Assembly (NCBI GenBank): GCA_019636625.1
Contig: JAHBXE010000003.1
Location: forward strand, 1 to 64,000
DNA length: 64,000 nt
Origin: Phycisphaeraceae bacterium
GTDB lineage: Bacteria > Planctomycetota > Phycisphaerae > Phycisphaerales > UBA1924
Reading direction: 5' to 3'
The position numbers were made by a program, and so were the translations under genes. The first letter of the stretch is position 1, and the number at the start of each line of letters is the position of its first letter. Under the pieces are notes generated by a model, which saw only the letters and a program-made list of their open reading frames with translations, made no database searches and was not told where the DNA came from. Positions 1 to 9,139 of the stretch are shown here, one piece after another.

Positions 1-88
1 CGCCGGATGCACGTAAGGGCCCAACGCACCGAAGTTGCGAAGCCAACTTCGTTCCAAGTTTCGAGCGAGGAACCTATCTCAACCAAGT

Positions 89-116
89 AAGGGGCCCTCA
101 TTGGCGGGCCCCTTTT
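89..116 (+). terminator. Intrinsic terminator of a gene upstream of the window
   Basis: The arms 89-97 and 106-114 are complementary (AAGGGGCCC / GGGCCCCTT) around an 8-nt loop, and the second arm runs into TTTT. This is a rho-independent terminator reading left to right, so it most likely ends a plus-strand gene just outside the window. Bases 27-52 also contain a smaller inverted repeat (GAAGTTG/CAACTTC). From 117 to about 318 I see nothing I can support. Confidence 0.7.
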
Positions 117-318
117 GTATTCCATCGGAATCCCTCCGGGACTCTCGACCTGCCGCGCAGCCCTTCCGCGGCCTGATAACTCAACGTTCTTGTCCGGATT
201 GGGACGCGAATGTCCTAAAGCCTCACGAACGTCTGTAGCAAGGCAGCAGGCCCGAACCGGATCCACGACCGGGTCGCGCCCGGCCCACGCCGCGGCAGAC
301 CAAACCGTCCTTTTCCAA

Positions 319-347
319 TTGCGTAAACCAGCAAATCCGGGTATCTT
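319..347 (+). promoter_or_regulatory. Putative sigma-70 type promoter of the first dockerin gene
   Basis: TTGCGT at 319-324 and TATCTT at 342-347 are 17 bp apart, in a locally AT-richer stretch about 60 bp upstream of the ATG at 408. The match is by eye only. Confidence 0.4.
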
Positions 348-407
348 GTGATCGATTCTCGTCGCCCGGCGTCGCCGGGTCGGTTTCATCAAAGAAGGAG
401 GAAACTC

Positions 408-2243
408 ATGCGTCGTCGCTTGCCATCGAGAACCCTGTTGACCGTCGCGATCGCGGGCCTGCCTCTTCCGGCACTCGCCCAGTCCATCAGCACATTGCCA
501 CCCAATAACGGATCAGGTGGGGTGTTCCTCCAGCTGACTCCGACGGGCAGCAACCTGACCGTCGAATCGTTCGCGACCTACTTCTCGTCAGTAGCTGGCA
601 CACCAGTCAGCGTGGAAGTCTGGGTGCGCCCCGGCGCGTACGCGGGTTTCACCGCCAGTAACGTGGGCTGGACGCTCAGCGAGACCGTCGTCGGCACAAG
701 CGCCGGCACCACAACACTCAGCAGCACCATCAATCTTGCCAACCCGATTGCTATCCCCGCTGGCGGGCCGACGTCGATTTACCTGCACGCCATCACCGCC
801 GGCGGCGGAATCCGGTATCAGGGCACGGGCACCACGGCCACCACGACCTTCTCGAATGCTGATGTCACGCTGTTTTCCGATATCTCCCGCACGGGCGCTG
901 TGTCCTTCGGCGGCACGCAGTTCACGCCGCGCGCGTTCTCCGGAACCATCAACTACTCAATCGGCGGCATCACCGGCCGCTGCTGCCGCACGGACGGGAC
1001 GTGCGTTGTAACCTCGGCCGCGAACTGTGCCAACCAAGGCGGCACCTACGGCGGCGACGGAACAAACTGCTCACCCAACCCCTGTCCGCAACCGCCCTCC
1101 GGGGCCTGCTGCTTCGAGGCCGGCACGTGCAGCGTGCTGACGGCGGCCAACTGCGCGGCCCAGGGCGGGACCTACTCGGGCGATGGCACCGCCTGCGCGT
1201 CGGCCAACTGCCCGCAGCCCGGGGCCTGCTGCCTGCCCGACGGCTCGTGCGTGATCCTGACGAGCGCCAAGTGCACCGCCGCAACCACGGGCGGCACCTA
1301 CCGTGGCGACGGGACCACCTGCGGTGCGGTCAGCCCGCGCTGCTGGTCGTCGTCCACGCTCTGGAAGAACGGCCCGCTCAGCACCGGGGCCACGGCCCAG
1401 AGCGGCCTCGCCGCTCCCTCGGGCGCGACTTGGTCCGAAGTGTCCAACAACACCGGGCAGACAACGGTGGCCAACACCACCGCCGGGTATAGCGCATTGG
1501 CGCCTATCCGCAACGCCGACAACTTCACCATCACCGATGCCGGCGGCTGGCAAGTCGACAAGGTCATCCTCCCGACCTACCAGACCGGTTCGACCACCGT
1601 CCCGACCATCACCGGCGCCACGCTCCAGATCTGGAACGGTCGCCCCGGCGATGCGGGCTCATCCGTCGTCTTCGGCGACACCGTCACCAACCGCATGTCC
1701 TCGGTCGTCTTCAGCGACATCTACCGCTGTTTCAACTCGATCGTTCCGCCTACGTGCGGCGGCGCGGCCACCGTGCCGGACACCACACGTCCCATCATGC
1801 TCGCCGAGCTTGATGTGAACACCGTGCTGCCCCCGGGCACCTACTGGCTCGACTGGTCGCTCTCCGGCTCGCTCGCTTCCGGCCCGTGGTCGCCCCCAAC
1901 CACGATCCGCGGCCTACGCGCGGCCTCGCTCGCCAACAACGGCCGCCAGTTCAACGCCGCGTGGGTGGACACGGCTGACGCGGGCCAAGGATGCACCCCC
2001 ACCGCGGTGATCCAGGACTTCGCCTTCGAGATCCGTGGCTCCGCACTCGGCGGCGGCTGCTACGCCAACTGCGACCAGAGCACGGGCACCCCGCTGCTCA
2101 CCGCCAATGACTTCCAGTGCTTCCTCAACAAGTACGCGGCGAACGACACGTACGCCAACTGCGACGGCTCCACCGGCACGCCCCTGCTCACGGCCAACGA
2201 CTTCCAGTGCTTCCTCAACAAGTTCGCCGCCGGCTGCACCTGA
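408..2243 (+). CDS. Secreted GC-type dockerin protein with Cys-rich repeats
   Basis: A 611-residue exported protein. The ATG at 408 is chosen because an AAGGAGG ribosome binding site lies at 394-400 and it opens a clean signal peptide (MRRR..., hydrophobic core, cleavage near ALAQ). An N-terminal region of about 180 residues has no recognised domain. It is followed by three Cys-rich repeats of about 40 residues (pattern CCxxDGTC ... GGTYxGDGTxC ... CPQP), a second beta-rich region, and two dockerin-like units at the C terminus (NCDxSTGTPLLTANDFQCFLN, twice), the last ending in GCT. GC-type dockerin units are known in planctomycetes as C-terminal modules of exported proteins; their partner is not defined here. 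The gene has its own promoter and terminator and is paralogous to the next gene. The substrate or role is unknown. Confidence 0.9.
   Translation: MRRRLPSRTLLTVAIAGLPLPALAQSISTLPPNNGSGGVFLQLTPTGSNLTVESFATYFSSVAGTPVSVEVWVRPGAYAGFTASNVGWTLSETVVGTSAGTTTLSSTINLANPIAIPAGGPTSIYLHAITAGGGIRYQGTGTTATTTFSNADVTLFSDISRTGAVSFGGTQFTPRAFSGTINYSIGGITGRCCRTDGTCVVTSAANCANQGGTYGGDGTNCSPNPCPQPPSGACCFEAGTCSVLTAANCAAQGGTYSGDGTACASANCPQPGACCLPDGSCVILTSAKCTAATTGGTYRGDGTTCGAVSPRCWSSSTLWKNGPLSTGATAQSGLAAPSGATWSEVSNNTGQTTVANTTAGYSALAPIRNADNFTITDAGGWQVDKVILPTYQTGSTTVPTITGATLQIWNGRPGDAGSSVVFGDTVTNRMSSVVFSDIYRCFNSIVPPTCGGAATVPDTTRPIMLAELDVNTVLPPGTYWLDWSLSGSLASGPWSPPTTIRGLRAASLANNGRQFNAAWVDTADAGQGCTPTAVIQDFAFEIRGSALGGGCYANCDQSTGTPLLTANDFQCFLNKYAANDTYANCDGSTGTPLLTANDFQCFLNKFAAGCT
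2058..2243 (+). repeat. Dockerin-coding repeat, copy 1 (copy 2 at 4149-4334)
   Basis: These 186 bp encode both dockerin units and the stop codon, and match 4149-4334 almost base for base, much more closely than the rest of the two proteins match each other. Either recent duplication or gene conversion has kept the 3' ends alike. Confidence 0.85.
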
Positions 2244-2275
2244 TCTACGCCTCGAAAACCAGACACTCCCCCCCA

Positions 2276-2309
2276 GCGGGCCTCGTATCGAGGCCCGCCT
2301 TTGCTTTTT
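2276..2309 (+). terminator. Intrinsic terminator
   Basis: A perfect 10-bp stem (2276-2285 with 2289-2298, loop TAT) is followed by CTTTGCTTTTT. It lies 33 bp after the stop codon of the first dockerin gene. The stem sequence resembles that of the terminator at 4362-4397. Confidence 0.85.
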
Positions 2310-2355
2310 GCTGATTATCGACCCCGCCACAAGCTCGGCCCCGTGCAAGTTTCTG

Positions 2356-2383
2356 TTGACACCCGTGCCCCCGCGAGTAACTT
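2356..2383 (+). promoter_or_regulatory. Putative sigma-70 type promoter of the second dockerin gene
   Basis: A consensus TTGACA box at 2356-2361 is followed after 16 bp by TAACTT at 2378-2383, about 80 bp before the ATG at 2466 and downstream of a terminator. The second dockerin gene is therefore probably transcribed independently. Confidence 0.5.
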
Positions 2384-2465
2384 GGAGTGTCACTTCGCCG
2401 TTCGCTGCATGGGCACGGGCTGATGCAACTCGCGGCCTTTTCTCGTTCACACAGGAGTTCATTCA

Positions 2466-4334
2466 ATGCAGGCATCCCGTCTCTCCATGGCCGCCTTGCT
2501 CGTCCTCGCGTCCGGCGCGGCCGCCCAGGTCGTTCCCCCGGCCTATTCCGCCGCGCCCGGCACGGGCACCTTTCTCGGCCCGCTCGCCAACGCGCAGCGC
2601 ACGTACCAGTGGCTCATCCGCGCGGACCAGTTGACCGCCTTGGTCGGGACCGATCTCACCGGCATTCGCTACCGCCTTCCGGCCAACGCGACAACGTCCT
2701 ATCCCGCATCCCAGACAACGTATAACTCGTACGACATCCGACTGAGCGACTGCGTTGACCCCGCCAACCGGAGCCTGACCTTCGCGCTCAACGTGGTCGG
2801 GTCGCAGACCCTCGTCCGGTCCGGTCCGCTGGTGATCCCGGCCAACTCGTACACCGTCGGCTCATCCCCGAACGCCTTTGGTCCCGCCATCCTCTTTGAT
2901 CAGCCCTATACCTACACGGGCGGCAACCTGCTGGTTGAGCTTCGCCAGAACGGACCGGGCTCGACCTCGCAGTCGAACGATGCCATTATCACATCGACCC
3001 CGGGCTACGCCACCGAGTTCTCGGCCTGCTGGACGGGCAACTACACGGGCGCGAGCGGCAGCCAGGGCAACTTCGTGATCCTCGACTTCGTCACAACCGG
3101 CAGCTCCACCACGGGCCGCTGCTGCCTCGGCGCGCCGGTTTACAACTGCATCATCACTTCGGAATCCGTCTGCACCGCCCAAGGCGGAACCTACGGCGGC
3201 GACGGCTCGACCTGCGCGAGCAGCCCGTGCGTCGTCCCTTCCGGCGCTTGCTGTTTCGCGGACGGTTCATGCCAGGTGCTCACCCCGTTCGTCTGCGGAA
3301 CCCAGGGCGGAACCTACAGCGGTGACGGCATAACCTGCGCCGCAGCCAACTGCCCTCAGCCCGGCGCCTGCTGCCTCCCCAATTTCGTCTGCAACATTCA
3401 GCAGCAGGCGGCGTGCGTCGCGGCGGGCGGGACGTTCCAAGGTCCCTCCACCGCCTGTGGATCCTGCCCGCAGATTCCCGCCGGGAGCGTTGCCATCCTG
3501 GCCGCCACGGCGGCCGCGGACGTGAACGATGTCCAGGCGAAGTTGGTGGGGACGGGGCTGTTCCCGGCCGTGGTCACGCGCATTCTGACGTCCCCGGCGC
3601 CGACGCCAACGCTCGCCGAACTCCAGCAGTTCGATGCGGTTCTCGTCTGGTCTAACCTCAGCTTCACAAGCGGCGATGCGATGGGTAATGTGCTTGCCGA
3701 TTACGTGGACGCCGGCGGCGGCGTGGTCAACGCGATCTTCGTCATCACCACCACCACGGCCAACCGATTCCTCGGTGGGCGGTGGGACTCCACCTACCAG
3801 ATCGTCCCCCAGCAGGGCGGCACCACAACAACCGGTGTCCAGACCCTGGGCAACATCGCGATCCCCGGTCACCCCATCATGACGGGCGTCAACACCCTCC
3901 AGGGCGGAAACACAACAACATCTCGCCCGACAACAACGGCGCTTACGCCGCACGGCGTGCTGGTCGCTCAATGGACCGACGGCAAGACACTCGTCGCCGT
4001 CAGCAATACCCTTCCAAACCGCGTTGACTTGGGCATGTACCCGCCCTCAACGACCGCCAACTCCACCGGCTGGGTCCCGACGACCGATGGCGCCAGGCTG
4101 ATGGCCAACGCCCTGCTCTACGCAGGCGGCAACCTGACTCCACCCGGTTGCTACGCCAACTGCGACCAGAGCACCGGCACCCCGCTGCTCACCGCCAACG
4201 ACTTCCAGTGCTTCCTCAACAAGTTTGCCGCCAACGACACCTACGCCAACTGCGACGGCTCCACGGGCAACCCCCTGCTCACGGCCAACGACTTCCAGTG
4301 CTTCCTCAACAAGTTCGCCGCCGGCTGCACCTGA
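2466..4334 (+). CDS. Secreted GC-type dockerin protein with Cys-rich repeats (paralogue)
   Basis: A 622-residue exported protein with a signal peptide cleaved near AAAQ around residue 21. Its order matches the previous gene in outline: an N-terminal beta-rich region, three Cys-rich repeats (GRCC/GACC ... GGTYxGDGxxC) at about residues 215-340, a region near 340-560 that resembles an alpha/beta fold (SVAILAATAAADVNDVQ ... FDAVLVWSN), and two dockerin units ending GCT. The middle domain differs from that of the upstream paralogue, so the two share the Cys-rich and dockerin modules but carry different functional parts. The last 186 bp are nearly identical to those of the upstream gene. An AGGAG motif lies just before the ATG. 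Function unknown; surface or extracellular location is inferred from the modules. Confidence 0.9.
   Translation: MQASRLSMAALLVLASGAAAQVVPPAYSAAPGTGTFLGPLANAQRTYQWLIRADQLTALVGTDLTGIRYRLPANATTSYPASQTTYNSYDIRLSDCVDPANRSLTFALNVVGSQTLVRSGPLVIPANSYTVGSSPNAFGPAILFDQPYTYTGGNLLVELRQNGPGSTSQSNDAIITSTPGYATEFSACWTGNYTGASGSQGNFVILDFVTTGSSTTGRCCLGAPVYNCIITSESVCTAQGGTYGGDGSTCASSPCVVPSGACCFADGSCQVLTPFVCGTQGGTYSGDGITCAAANCPQPGACCLPNFVCNIQQQAACVAAGGTFQGPSTACGSCPQIPAGSVAILAATAAADVNDVQAKLVGTGLFPAVVTRILTSPAPTPTLAELQQFDAVLVWSNLSFTSGDAMGNVLADYVDAGGGVVNAIFVITTTTANRFLGGRWDSTYQIVPQQGGTTTTGVQTLGNIAIPGHPIMTGVNTLQGGNTTTSRPTTTALTPHGVLVAQWTDGKTLVAVSNTLPNRVDLGMYPPSTTANSTGWVPTTDGARLMANALLYAGGNLTPPGCYANCDQSTGTPLLTANDFQCFLNKFAANDTYANCDGSTGNPLLTANDFQCFLNKFAAGCT
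4149..4334 (+). repeat. Dockerin-coding repeat, copy 2
   Basis: Near-identical partner of 2058-2243, in direct orientation. Recombination between the two copies would delete or swap the intervening gene. Confidence 0.85.
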
Positions 4335-4361
4335 GCCGCTTACCACCATCCACGCTCACCC

Positions 4362-4397
4362 GGGCGGGCCTCACATCGAGGCCCGCCCTTTGTTTTT
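4362..4397 (+). terminator. Intrinsic terminator
   Basis: A perfect 11-bp stem (4362-4372 with 4378-4388, loop ACATC) is followed by TTTGTTTTT, about 28 bp after the stop of the second dockerin gene. It separates that gene from sat. Confidence 0.85.
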
Positions 4398-4470
4398 CAC
4401 CCCGCCACGACCACTCCGGCATGCCCCGGCGCCAGTCCACCGTCTACCCTTGACGCCCCAAGGAGCCCCC

Positions 4471-5676
4471 ATGCACCCCACCAAGCACCTGATCTCCCCC
4501 CACGGCGGCCAACTCTCCGAAACCCTCGCGACCGACTCCAAACTCGACGCCCTCCGCCGCGAAGCCGCCACGCTCCCCAAGCTCACCCTTACGCCCAAGC
4601 AGTCCTGCGACCTCGAGATGATCACCATCGGGGCTTTTTCGCCCCTGAACGGCTTCATGGGCAGCGAGGACTTCGCCCGCGTCTGCCGCGAGATGAAGCT
4701 CGCTACGACTCATAACGGCCACCGCAACCTCGTCTGGCCCATCCCGATCCTCCTCTCCGTCAAGAAGGAACAGTCCCCCAAGGTCGGCTCGCGCCTCGCC
4801 CTGCACGCACCCAACGGAACGCTCCAAGCGGTCATGACCGTCAAGGAGGAGTTTCTCCACGACAAGAAACTCGAAGTCCCCAGCGTCTTCCGCACCGAGG
4901 ATCCCGCGCACCCCGGCGTCAAGGCTGTGATGGACGAGGGCGATGTCTGCCTCGCCGGTCCCGTCGAATCCGTCGCCGTCTGCACCGATCCAGACGGCCC
5001 CGAGGCGTTCTTGGACCATCGCCTCACCCCCAGGCAGGTGCGCGACGAGTTCCACAAGCGCGGGTGGAAGTCCGTCTGCGCCTTTCAGACGCGCAACCCC
5101 ATCCACCGCGCCCACGAGTACCTCTGCAAGGTCGCGCAGGAGATCGTCGACGGCCTGCTCATCCATCCCCTCGTCGGTGAGACCAAGCCCGGCGACATTC
5201 CCGCCGCCGTCCGCATGGAGTGCTACCAGGCCCTCATCAGCAAGTACTTCGTCCCCTCGCGCACCATGCTCTCGGTCATGCCCGCCGCGATGCGGTACGC
5301 CGGCCCGCGCGAGGCGATCCTGCACGCCATCGTCCGCAAGAACTACGGCTGCACCCACTTCATCGTCGGTCGCGACCACGCCGGCGTCGGAACGTATTAC
5401 GGCTCCTACGACGCCCAGAACATCTTCGACGAGATCGAGATGGATGAGAGCAAGGGCGGCCTGGGCATGACCATCTTCAAGTTCGAGCACACCCACTGGT
5501 CCAAGGCCGCCGGCGGCATGGTCTCCCCCAAGACCTTCCCCAAGATCGAGGGCGACGCCATCAGCCTCTCCGGCACGGCCGTCCGCGACATGCTCGCCCG
5601 CGGCGAGCGCCCCCCGGCGGAGTTCACCCGCCCCGAGGTTGCCGACGTCCTGATCAAGTGGGCCCGGGGTCAGTAG
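4471..5676 (+). CDS. sat: Sulfate adenylyltransferase (ATP sulfurylase)
   Basis: Forms adenosine 5'-phosphosulfate and pyrophosphate from ATP and sulfate, the first step of sulfate activation, in the cytoplasm. The 401-residue length fits the monofunctional ATP sulfurylase family with an N-terminal PUA-like domain and a nucleotidyltransferase core. The HxxH-type ATP motif is visible in QTRNPIHRAHEYL, and the downstream GRDHAGVGTYYG motif is intact. The ATG at 4471 follows an AAGGAG site at 4460-4465; an in-frame extension to 4225 would run back through the dockerin gene and its terminator and is rejected. No APS kinase, APS reductase or sulfate transporter lies next to it, so its use (assimilation or other) cannot be told from context. 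Confidence 0.95.
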   Translation: MHPTKHLISPHGGQLSETLATDSKLDALRREAATLPKLTLTPKQSCDLEMITIGAFSPLNGFMGSEDFARVCREMKLATTHNGHRNLVWPIPILLSVKKEQSPKVGSRLALHAPNGTLQAVMTVKEEFLHDKKLEVPSVFRTEDPAHPGVKAVMDEGDVCLAGPVESVAVCTDPDGPEAFLDHRLTPRQVRDEFHKRGWKSVCAFQTRNPIHRAHEYLCKVAQEIVDGLLIHPLVGETKPGDIPAAVRMECYQALISKYFVPSRTMLSVMPAAMRYAGPREAILHAIVRKNYGCTHFIVGRDHAGVGTYYGSYDAQNIFDEIEMDESKGGLGMTIFKFEHTHWSKAAGGMVSPKTFPKIEGDAISLSGTAVRDMLARGERPPAEFTRPEVADVLIKWARGQ

Positions 5677-5777
5677 CGGCACATGACCCGCTGAGGCGGC
5701 CCAGATCGTCCTCGCCCCTGATCCTTCTTCATGTGCATATGTGCCGCTGTGTTCATGTGCCGACGCGGCCCCCGCAC

Positions 5778-6704
5778 TCACCTCACCCGCAGGTACGCCG
5801 CGCTCGCAAAGTCCCCCTCGCTCTCGTACAGCCCGTCCCTGACCTTCGCCGGGTGGTAGTCCTTGAGAAGCCCCGCCAGCCTCGCGCTGTCCGTGTTGTT
5901 GAGCATCGCCAACGACGCCGCGATCTCGAACCGCTCGTTCCCGCACAGGAACGCCTGCAGCACCGTCGTCTCATGCGGAAAGAACAGCGCGAACTTCCAC
6001 AGCATCCGCGGGTGGTAGTCGTACGGGAACGAAATGTCATGGAAGTGCGCCCACGACCCTCGTGACAGCCGTGGCAACGCCTCCAGGATCACCCACGCCA
6101 CATCGCTCGCCGGCCGCAGCGCGTGCGTTGAATCAACGAACAGCAACCCGCCCTCCCCCACTCCCGCCAGCCGCTCCGGTGCCACGTACTGCGCCTTCTC
6201 CACAAGCAGCTTGATCTTCCCCTCCCGCTCCGCCCGGCGCAGCGACTCACCCGGAAACGGTTCAACGCACAGAACCTCCGGTGTGTACCCAGCTTCCTTC
6301 GCCGCACGCAGCATGACGAACGTCGACACCCCGCACCCCACCTGCACGATCCGCGGCGGCCTGTGCCGAACAACAAAGGCGTGCAGGAACGCCGCATCCC
6401 CCTGCCCGTAGCCCATCTCCCCGTGCTCGCGCACCGCTTCCGCGTGGACCCCTCCGCGCGACAGCCGCTCCGCCAGCGGCCGGCAGCACGACTCGACAAA
6501 CTCCCACTGCCCCTCCAGCGGCGCCCCGGCGATCCCCACCATCGAGTGACCCCGCCGCCACCTCGTCTCCCGGCGCAACTCCCGGAAGTCGGGAATGTCC
6601 GAATAAAAGTGGTTGGGGGTGATGTTCACGCCCACCCGCTGGCCGAGCTCAAAGCCCCGCTGCCACAGCTGCTTCATCAGGTTCCGTGCCGCGCGTCCGA
6701 TCAT
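5778..6704 (-). CDS. Class I SAM-dependent methyltransferase-like protein
   Basis: A 308-residue cytoplasmic protein. A Rossmann-type SAM-binding stretch is visible in the middle (RIVQVGCGVSTFVML, then an acidic end of strand two in CVEPFP), followed by FVDSTH and HFHDISFPYDYHPR, a pattern seen in methyltransferases that act on sugars or small molecules. The N-terminal 100 residues are basic and Trp-rich and not recognised. It is convergent with sat and stands alone, so the substrate is unknown. Confidence 0.65.
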   Translation of the reverse strand: MIGRAARNLMKQLWQRGFELGQRVGVNITPNHFYSDIPDFRELRRETRWRRGHSMVGIAGAPLEGQWEFVESCCRPLAERLSRGGVHAEAVREHGEMGYGQGDAAFLHAFVVRHRPPRIVQVGCGVSTFVMLRAAKEAGYTPEVLCVEPFPGESLRRAEREGKIKLLVEKAQYVAPERLAGVGEGGLLFVDSTHALRPASDVAWVILEALPRLSRGSWAHFHDISFPYDYHPRMLWKFALFFPHETTVLQAFLCGNERFEIAASLAMLNNTDSARLAGLLKDYHPAKVRDGLYESEGDFASAAYLRVR

Positions 6705-6902
6705 TCATCGCCATCCTAACCGCCCAGGGGCGGCAACCCTGGACCCGGGCGCTTCCCGGCCCCATCAGGGATTTGCCCCTCCCCTGCCCGAACAATCGTC
6801 CCATCCGGTGGCCGGCTTCCATCGAATTCCCTTGCCGGACTCCCCTTCCTGTGGCACGATAACCCCAGAGCCTTGCCACGCCCCTCTGGAGCTTCGCCCC
6901 GA

Positions 6903-9032
6903 ATGCCCACGCTCCCTTTCATCAAACCCGCGCTCATCGCGACCGCGCTCGCCTCACCCTCCGCCCTCGCCGGTGGCAGTTCCGAGCGCGTCCTGCTCAT
7001 CATCAACCCGTCCAGCGCCGAGTCCATGTACCTCGGCCACTATTACCAGTTCGCGCGCAAGATCCCCGCGCACAACGTGCTCTACCTCGATCCCGCCGCG
7101 ACCAACTACGCCTCCTTCGCGGGAGCCAACGGCAACATCGATGCCCTGCTCGGCACCCTCACCAACCGCTCCATCTCCAAGACCATCGACTACATCGTGC
7201 TGGCCTCGCCCGAATCCTTCTTCGTCAACGCCCCGGGCCTGGTCTCCGATGGCTGCTGGCCGGTCGCCCGCTTCTCCCAGACCTCCGTCTTCGCCAGCGC
7301 CTTTATCCGATCCAACATTCTCGCCGGGAATCTCTCGTCCCAGGAGTCCAACCGCTTCTTTGGCGTCTCTCCCACCTCGTTCAGCAGCACCACGTCGTAC
7401 CTCAGCGGCGCCCCCAGCGCTTCCTCCGCCGCCCGCCGCTACTTCATCGTCGCCTCCCTCGGCTACACCGGTCCACGCGGCAACACCGTCGGAGAAATCA
7501 CCTCCATGATCGACGCCGCCGTCGCGGCCGATGGCACCCGCCCCGCCGGCAAGTTCTACTTCATCAACACGACCGACCCCATCCGCAACGTCCGCTCTCC
7601 ACAGTTCTCCGCCGCCGTCTCTTCCCTCCCCGCCGGGCGTGCCGAGATCATCAACGGCATCATCCCCGACTTCCGCAACGACTGCCTCGGCGTCCTCACC
7701 GGTTGGCCCGATCCTCCCATTGACGGCGGCGCCTTCACCATCCTCCCCGGCGCCTTCTGCGATCACCTCACCAGCTACGCCGCCACCTTCGACGAGCCCG
7801 CCCAGACCAAGATGTCCAGCTGGATCCGCCGCGGCGCCGCCGCGACCTGCGGCACCGTTGAGGAGCCCTGCAACTACCTCGGCAAGTTCCCCACCGCCAA
7901 CCTCCACGTCCTCTCCTTCTCCGGCATGAGCCTCGGCGAAGCGTGGTTCCGCTCCATGCAGTTCTTCCCGTTCCAGATCCTCTTCACCGGCGACCCACTC
8001 ACCCGCGCCCACGCCACCATCCCCTCCGTCTCCGCCACGCTCCCCTCCACCCCCGTCACCCTCCCCTTCTCCTTCACCCCCACAGCCTCCACCACGCTCT
8101 CCGGCGCGGCCATCCAGTCCATCGAGCTCTACATCGACGGCGTCCTCCAATCCGCCAAGGCCCCCGGCGCTCCGTTCACGATCAACACCGCCGCCATCCC
8201 CGAAGGCCACCACGAGGTCCGCCTCCTCGCCTACGACAACACCGCCGTCCGCACCGTCGGATCCTGGGTCGGCTCCTTCACGTCCGCCGCCTACAACCGC
8301 CCCGTCACGCTCGATCTGCCCACCACCACGGGCACCATGACCACCCCCTTCACCGCCACGATCTCCACGTCCGGCACCGGCACCGTCCGCGAAGTCCGCC
8401 TCATCCACAACGGCCGCGTGCTCGCCGCCTCGACCTCCTCCCCCGCCACGCTCACCGTCTTCGGCCGCAACATCGGCCCCGGCAAGACCTCCGTGCAAGC
8501 CGAGGTCCTCTACACCGACGGTATCCGCTCTCGCAGCGAACCCATCCTCGTGGACATCGCCTTCACCGCCGGCACCATCTCCGGTCAGCCACCCATCGCC
8601 CACAGCTACACCAAGCGGATCCAGCGCGGCACCACCACGGTCGTCGAACTCCCCGCCACCTTCGACGACGCCCTCGCCAACACGACCTTCACCATCCTCG
8701 GGAATCCGGAGTTCGCCACCATGTCCACAGGCACCAAGGGCTACCGGGTGGTCACCTCCCTCCCCAACGCCTGCGGGCCCGACACCATCCTCTTCCGCGT
8801 CAACACCCCCTCCGGCCAGTCCAACACCGCCACCATCACCCTCATCCACGACTCCGGCCCCGCCTGCCCCGCCGACTTCGACGACAGCGGCGGTCTCACC
8901 GCCAACGACTTCCAGGCCTTCCTCAACGCCTACGCCGCCGCCTCCCTCCGCTGCGACATGAACGGCGACTGCAACCTCAACGCCGCCGACTTCCAGGGCT
9001 TCCTCAACGCCTACGCCCGCGGCTGCCCGTAA
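6903..9032 (+). CDS. TIGR03790 family secreted protein with GC-type dockerin
   Basis: A 709-residue exported protein. The ATG at 6903 opens a signal peptide (ALIATALASPSALAGG). Residues of about 25-390 match the TIGR03790 family (SERVLLIINPSSAES, YYQFARKIPAHNVLYL, and the late GMSLGEAWFRSM / GDPL region). Two Ig-like regions follow (SIELYIDGVLQSAKAPG, EVRLIHNGRVLAAS), then a two-unit dockerin (CPADFDDSGGLTANDFQAF ... DMNGDCNLNAADFQGF) ending GCP. Here the dockerin is of a plainer kind without the NCD Cys pair. The TIGR03790 family has no assigned activity. The gene stands alone between divergent and convergent neighbours. Confidence 0.85.
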   Translation: MPTLPFIKPALIATALASPSALAGGSSERVLLIINPSSAESMYLGHYYQFARKIPAHNVLYLDPAATNYASFAGANGNIDALLGTLTNRSISKTIDYIVLASPESFFVNAPGLVSDGCWPVARFSQTSVFASAFIRSNILAGNLSSQESNRFFGVSPTSFSSTTSYLSGAPSASSAARRYFIVASLGYTGPRGNTVGEITSMIDAAVAADGTRPAGKFYFINTTDPIRNVRSPQFSAAVSSLPAGRAEIINGIIPDFRNDCLGVLTGWPDPPIDGGAFTILPGAFCDHLTSYAATFDEPAQTKMSSWIRRGAAATCGTVEEPCNYLGKFPTANLHVLSFSGMSLGEAWFRSMQFFPFQILFTGDPLTRAHATIPSVSATLPSTPVTLPFSFTPTASTTLSGAAIQSIELYIDGVLQSAKAPGAPFTINTAAIPEGHHEVRLLAYDNTAVRTVGSWVGSFTSAAYNRPVTLDLPTTTGTMTTPFTATISTSGTGTVREVRLIHNGRVLAASTSSPATLTVFGRNIGPGKTSVQAEVLYTDGIRSRSEPILVDIAFTAGTISGQPPIAHSYTKRIQRGTTTVVELPATFDDALANTTFTILGNPEFATMSTGTKGYRVVTSLPNACGPDTILFRVNTPSGQSNTATITLIHDSGPACPADFDDSGGLTANDFQAFLNAYAAASLRCDMNGDCNLNAADFQGFLNAYARGCP

Positions 9033-9056
9033 CCCCAGCGCCCCCAACACCTGCCC

Positions 9057-9090
9057 TCGAAGCGCCAACGGCTGGGCGTCGGCGCTTCGA
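9057..9090. terminator. Hairpin between convergent genes, possible bidirectional terminator
   Basis: A perfect 10-bp stem (9057-9066 with 9081-9090) with a 14-nt loop sits between the convergent TIGR03790 gene and murG. There is no strong T tract on either side, so termination is inferred from position only. Confidence 0.45.
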
Positions 9091-9139
9091 CGTTCTCACT
9101 TCCACGTCAACCAGCCCCCACTCGACTTCTCACGCATTC

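Noticed and set aside
5675-5748. A 10-bp inverted repeat from the sat stop codon to 5748
   Set aside because: The loop is over 50 nt and there is no T tract, so termination or regulation cannot be argued; kept only as a remark.
4444-5946. A 500-residue minus-strand frame opposite sat
   Set aside because: sat is unmistakable on the plus strand; the antisense frame has no recognisable feature.
6954-9068. A 704-residue minus-strand frame opposite the TIGR03790 gene
   Set aside because: Its Gly/Val/Glu-rich composition mirrors the third codon positions of the real gene and it has no motif.
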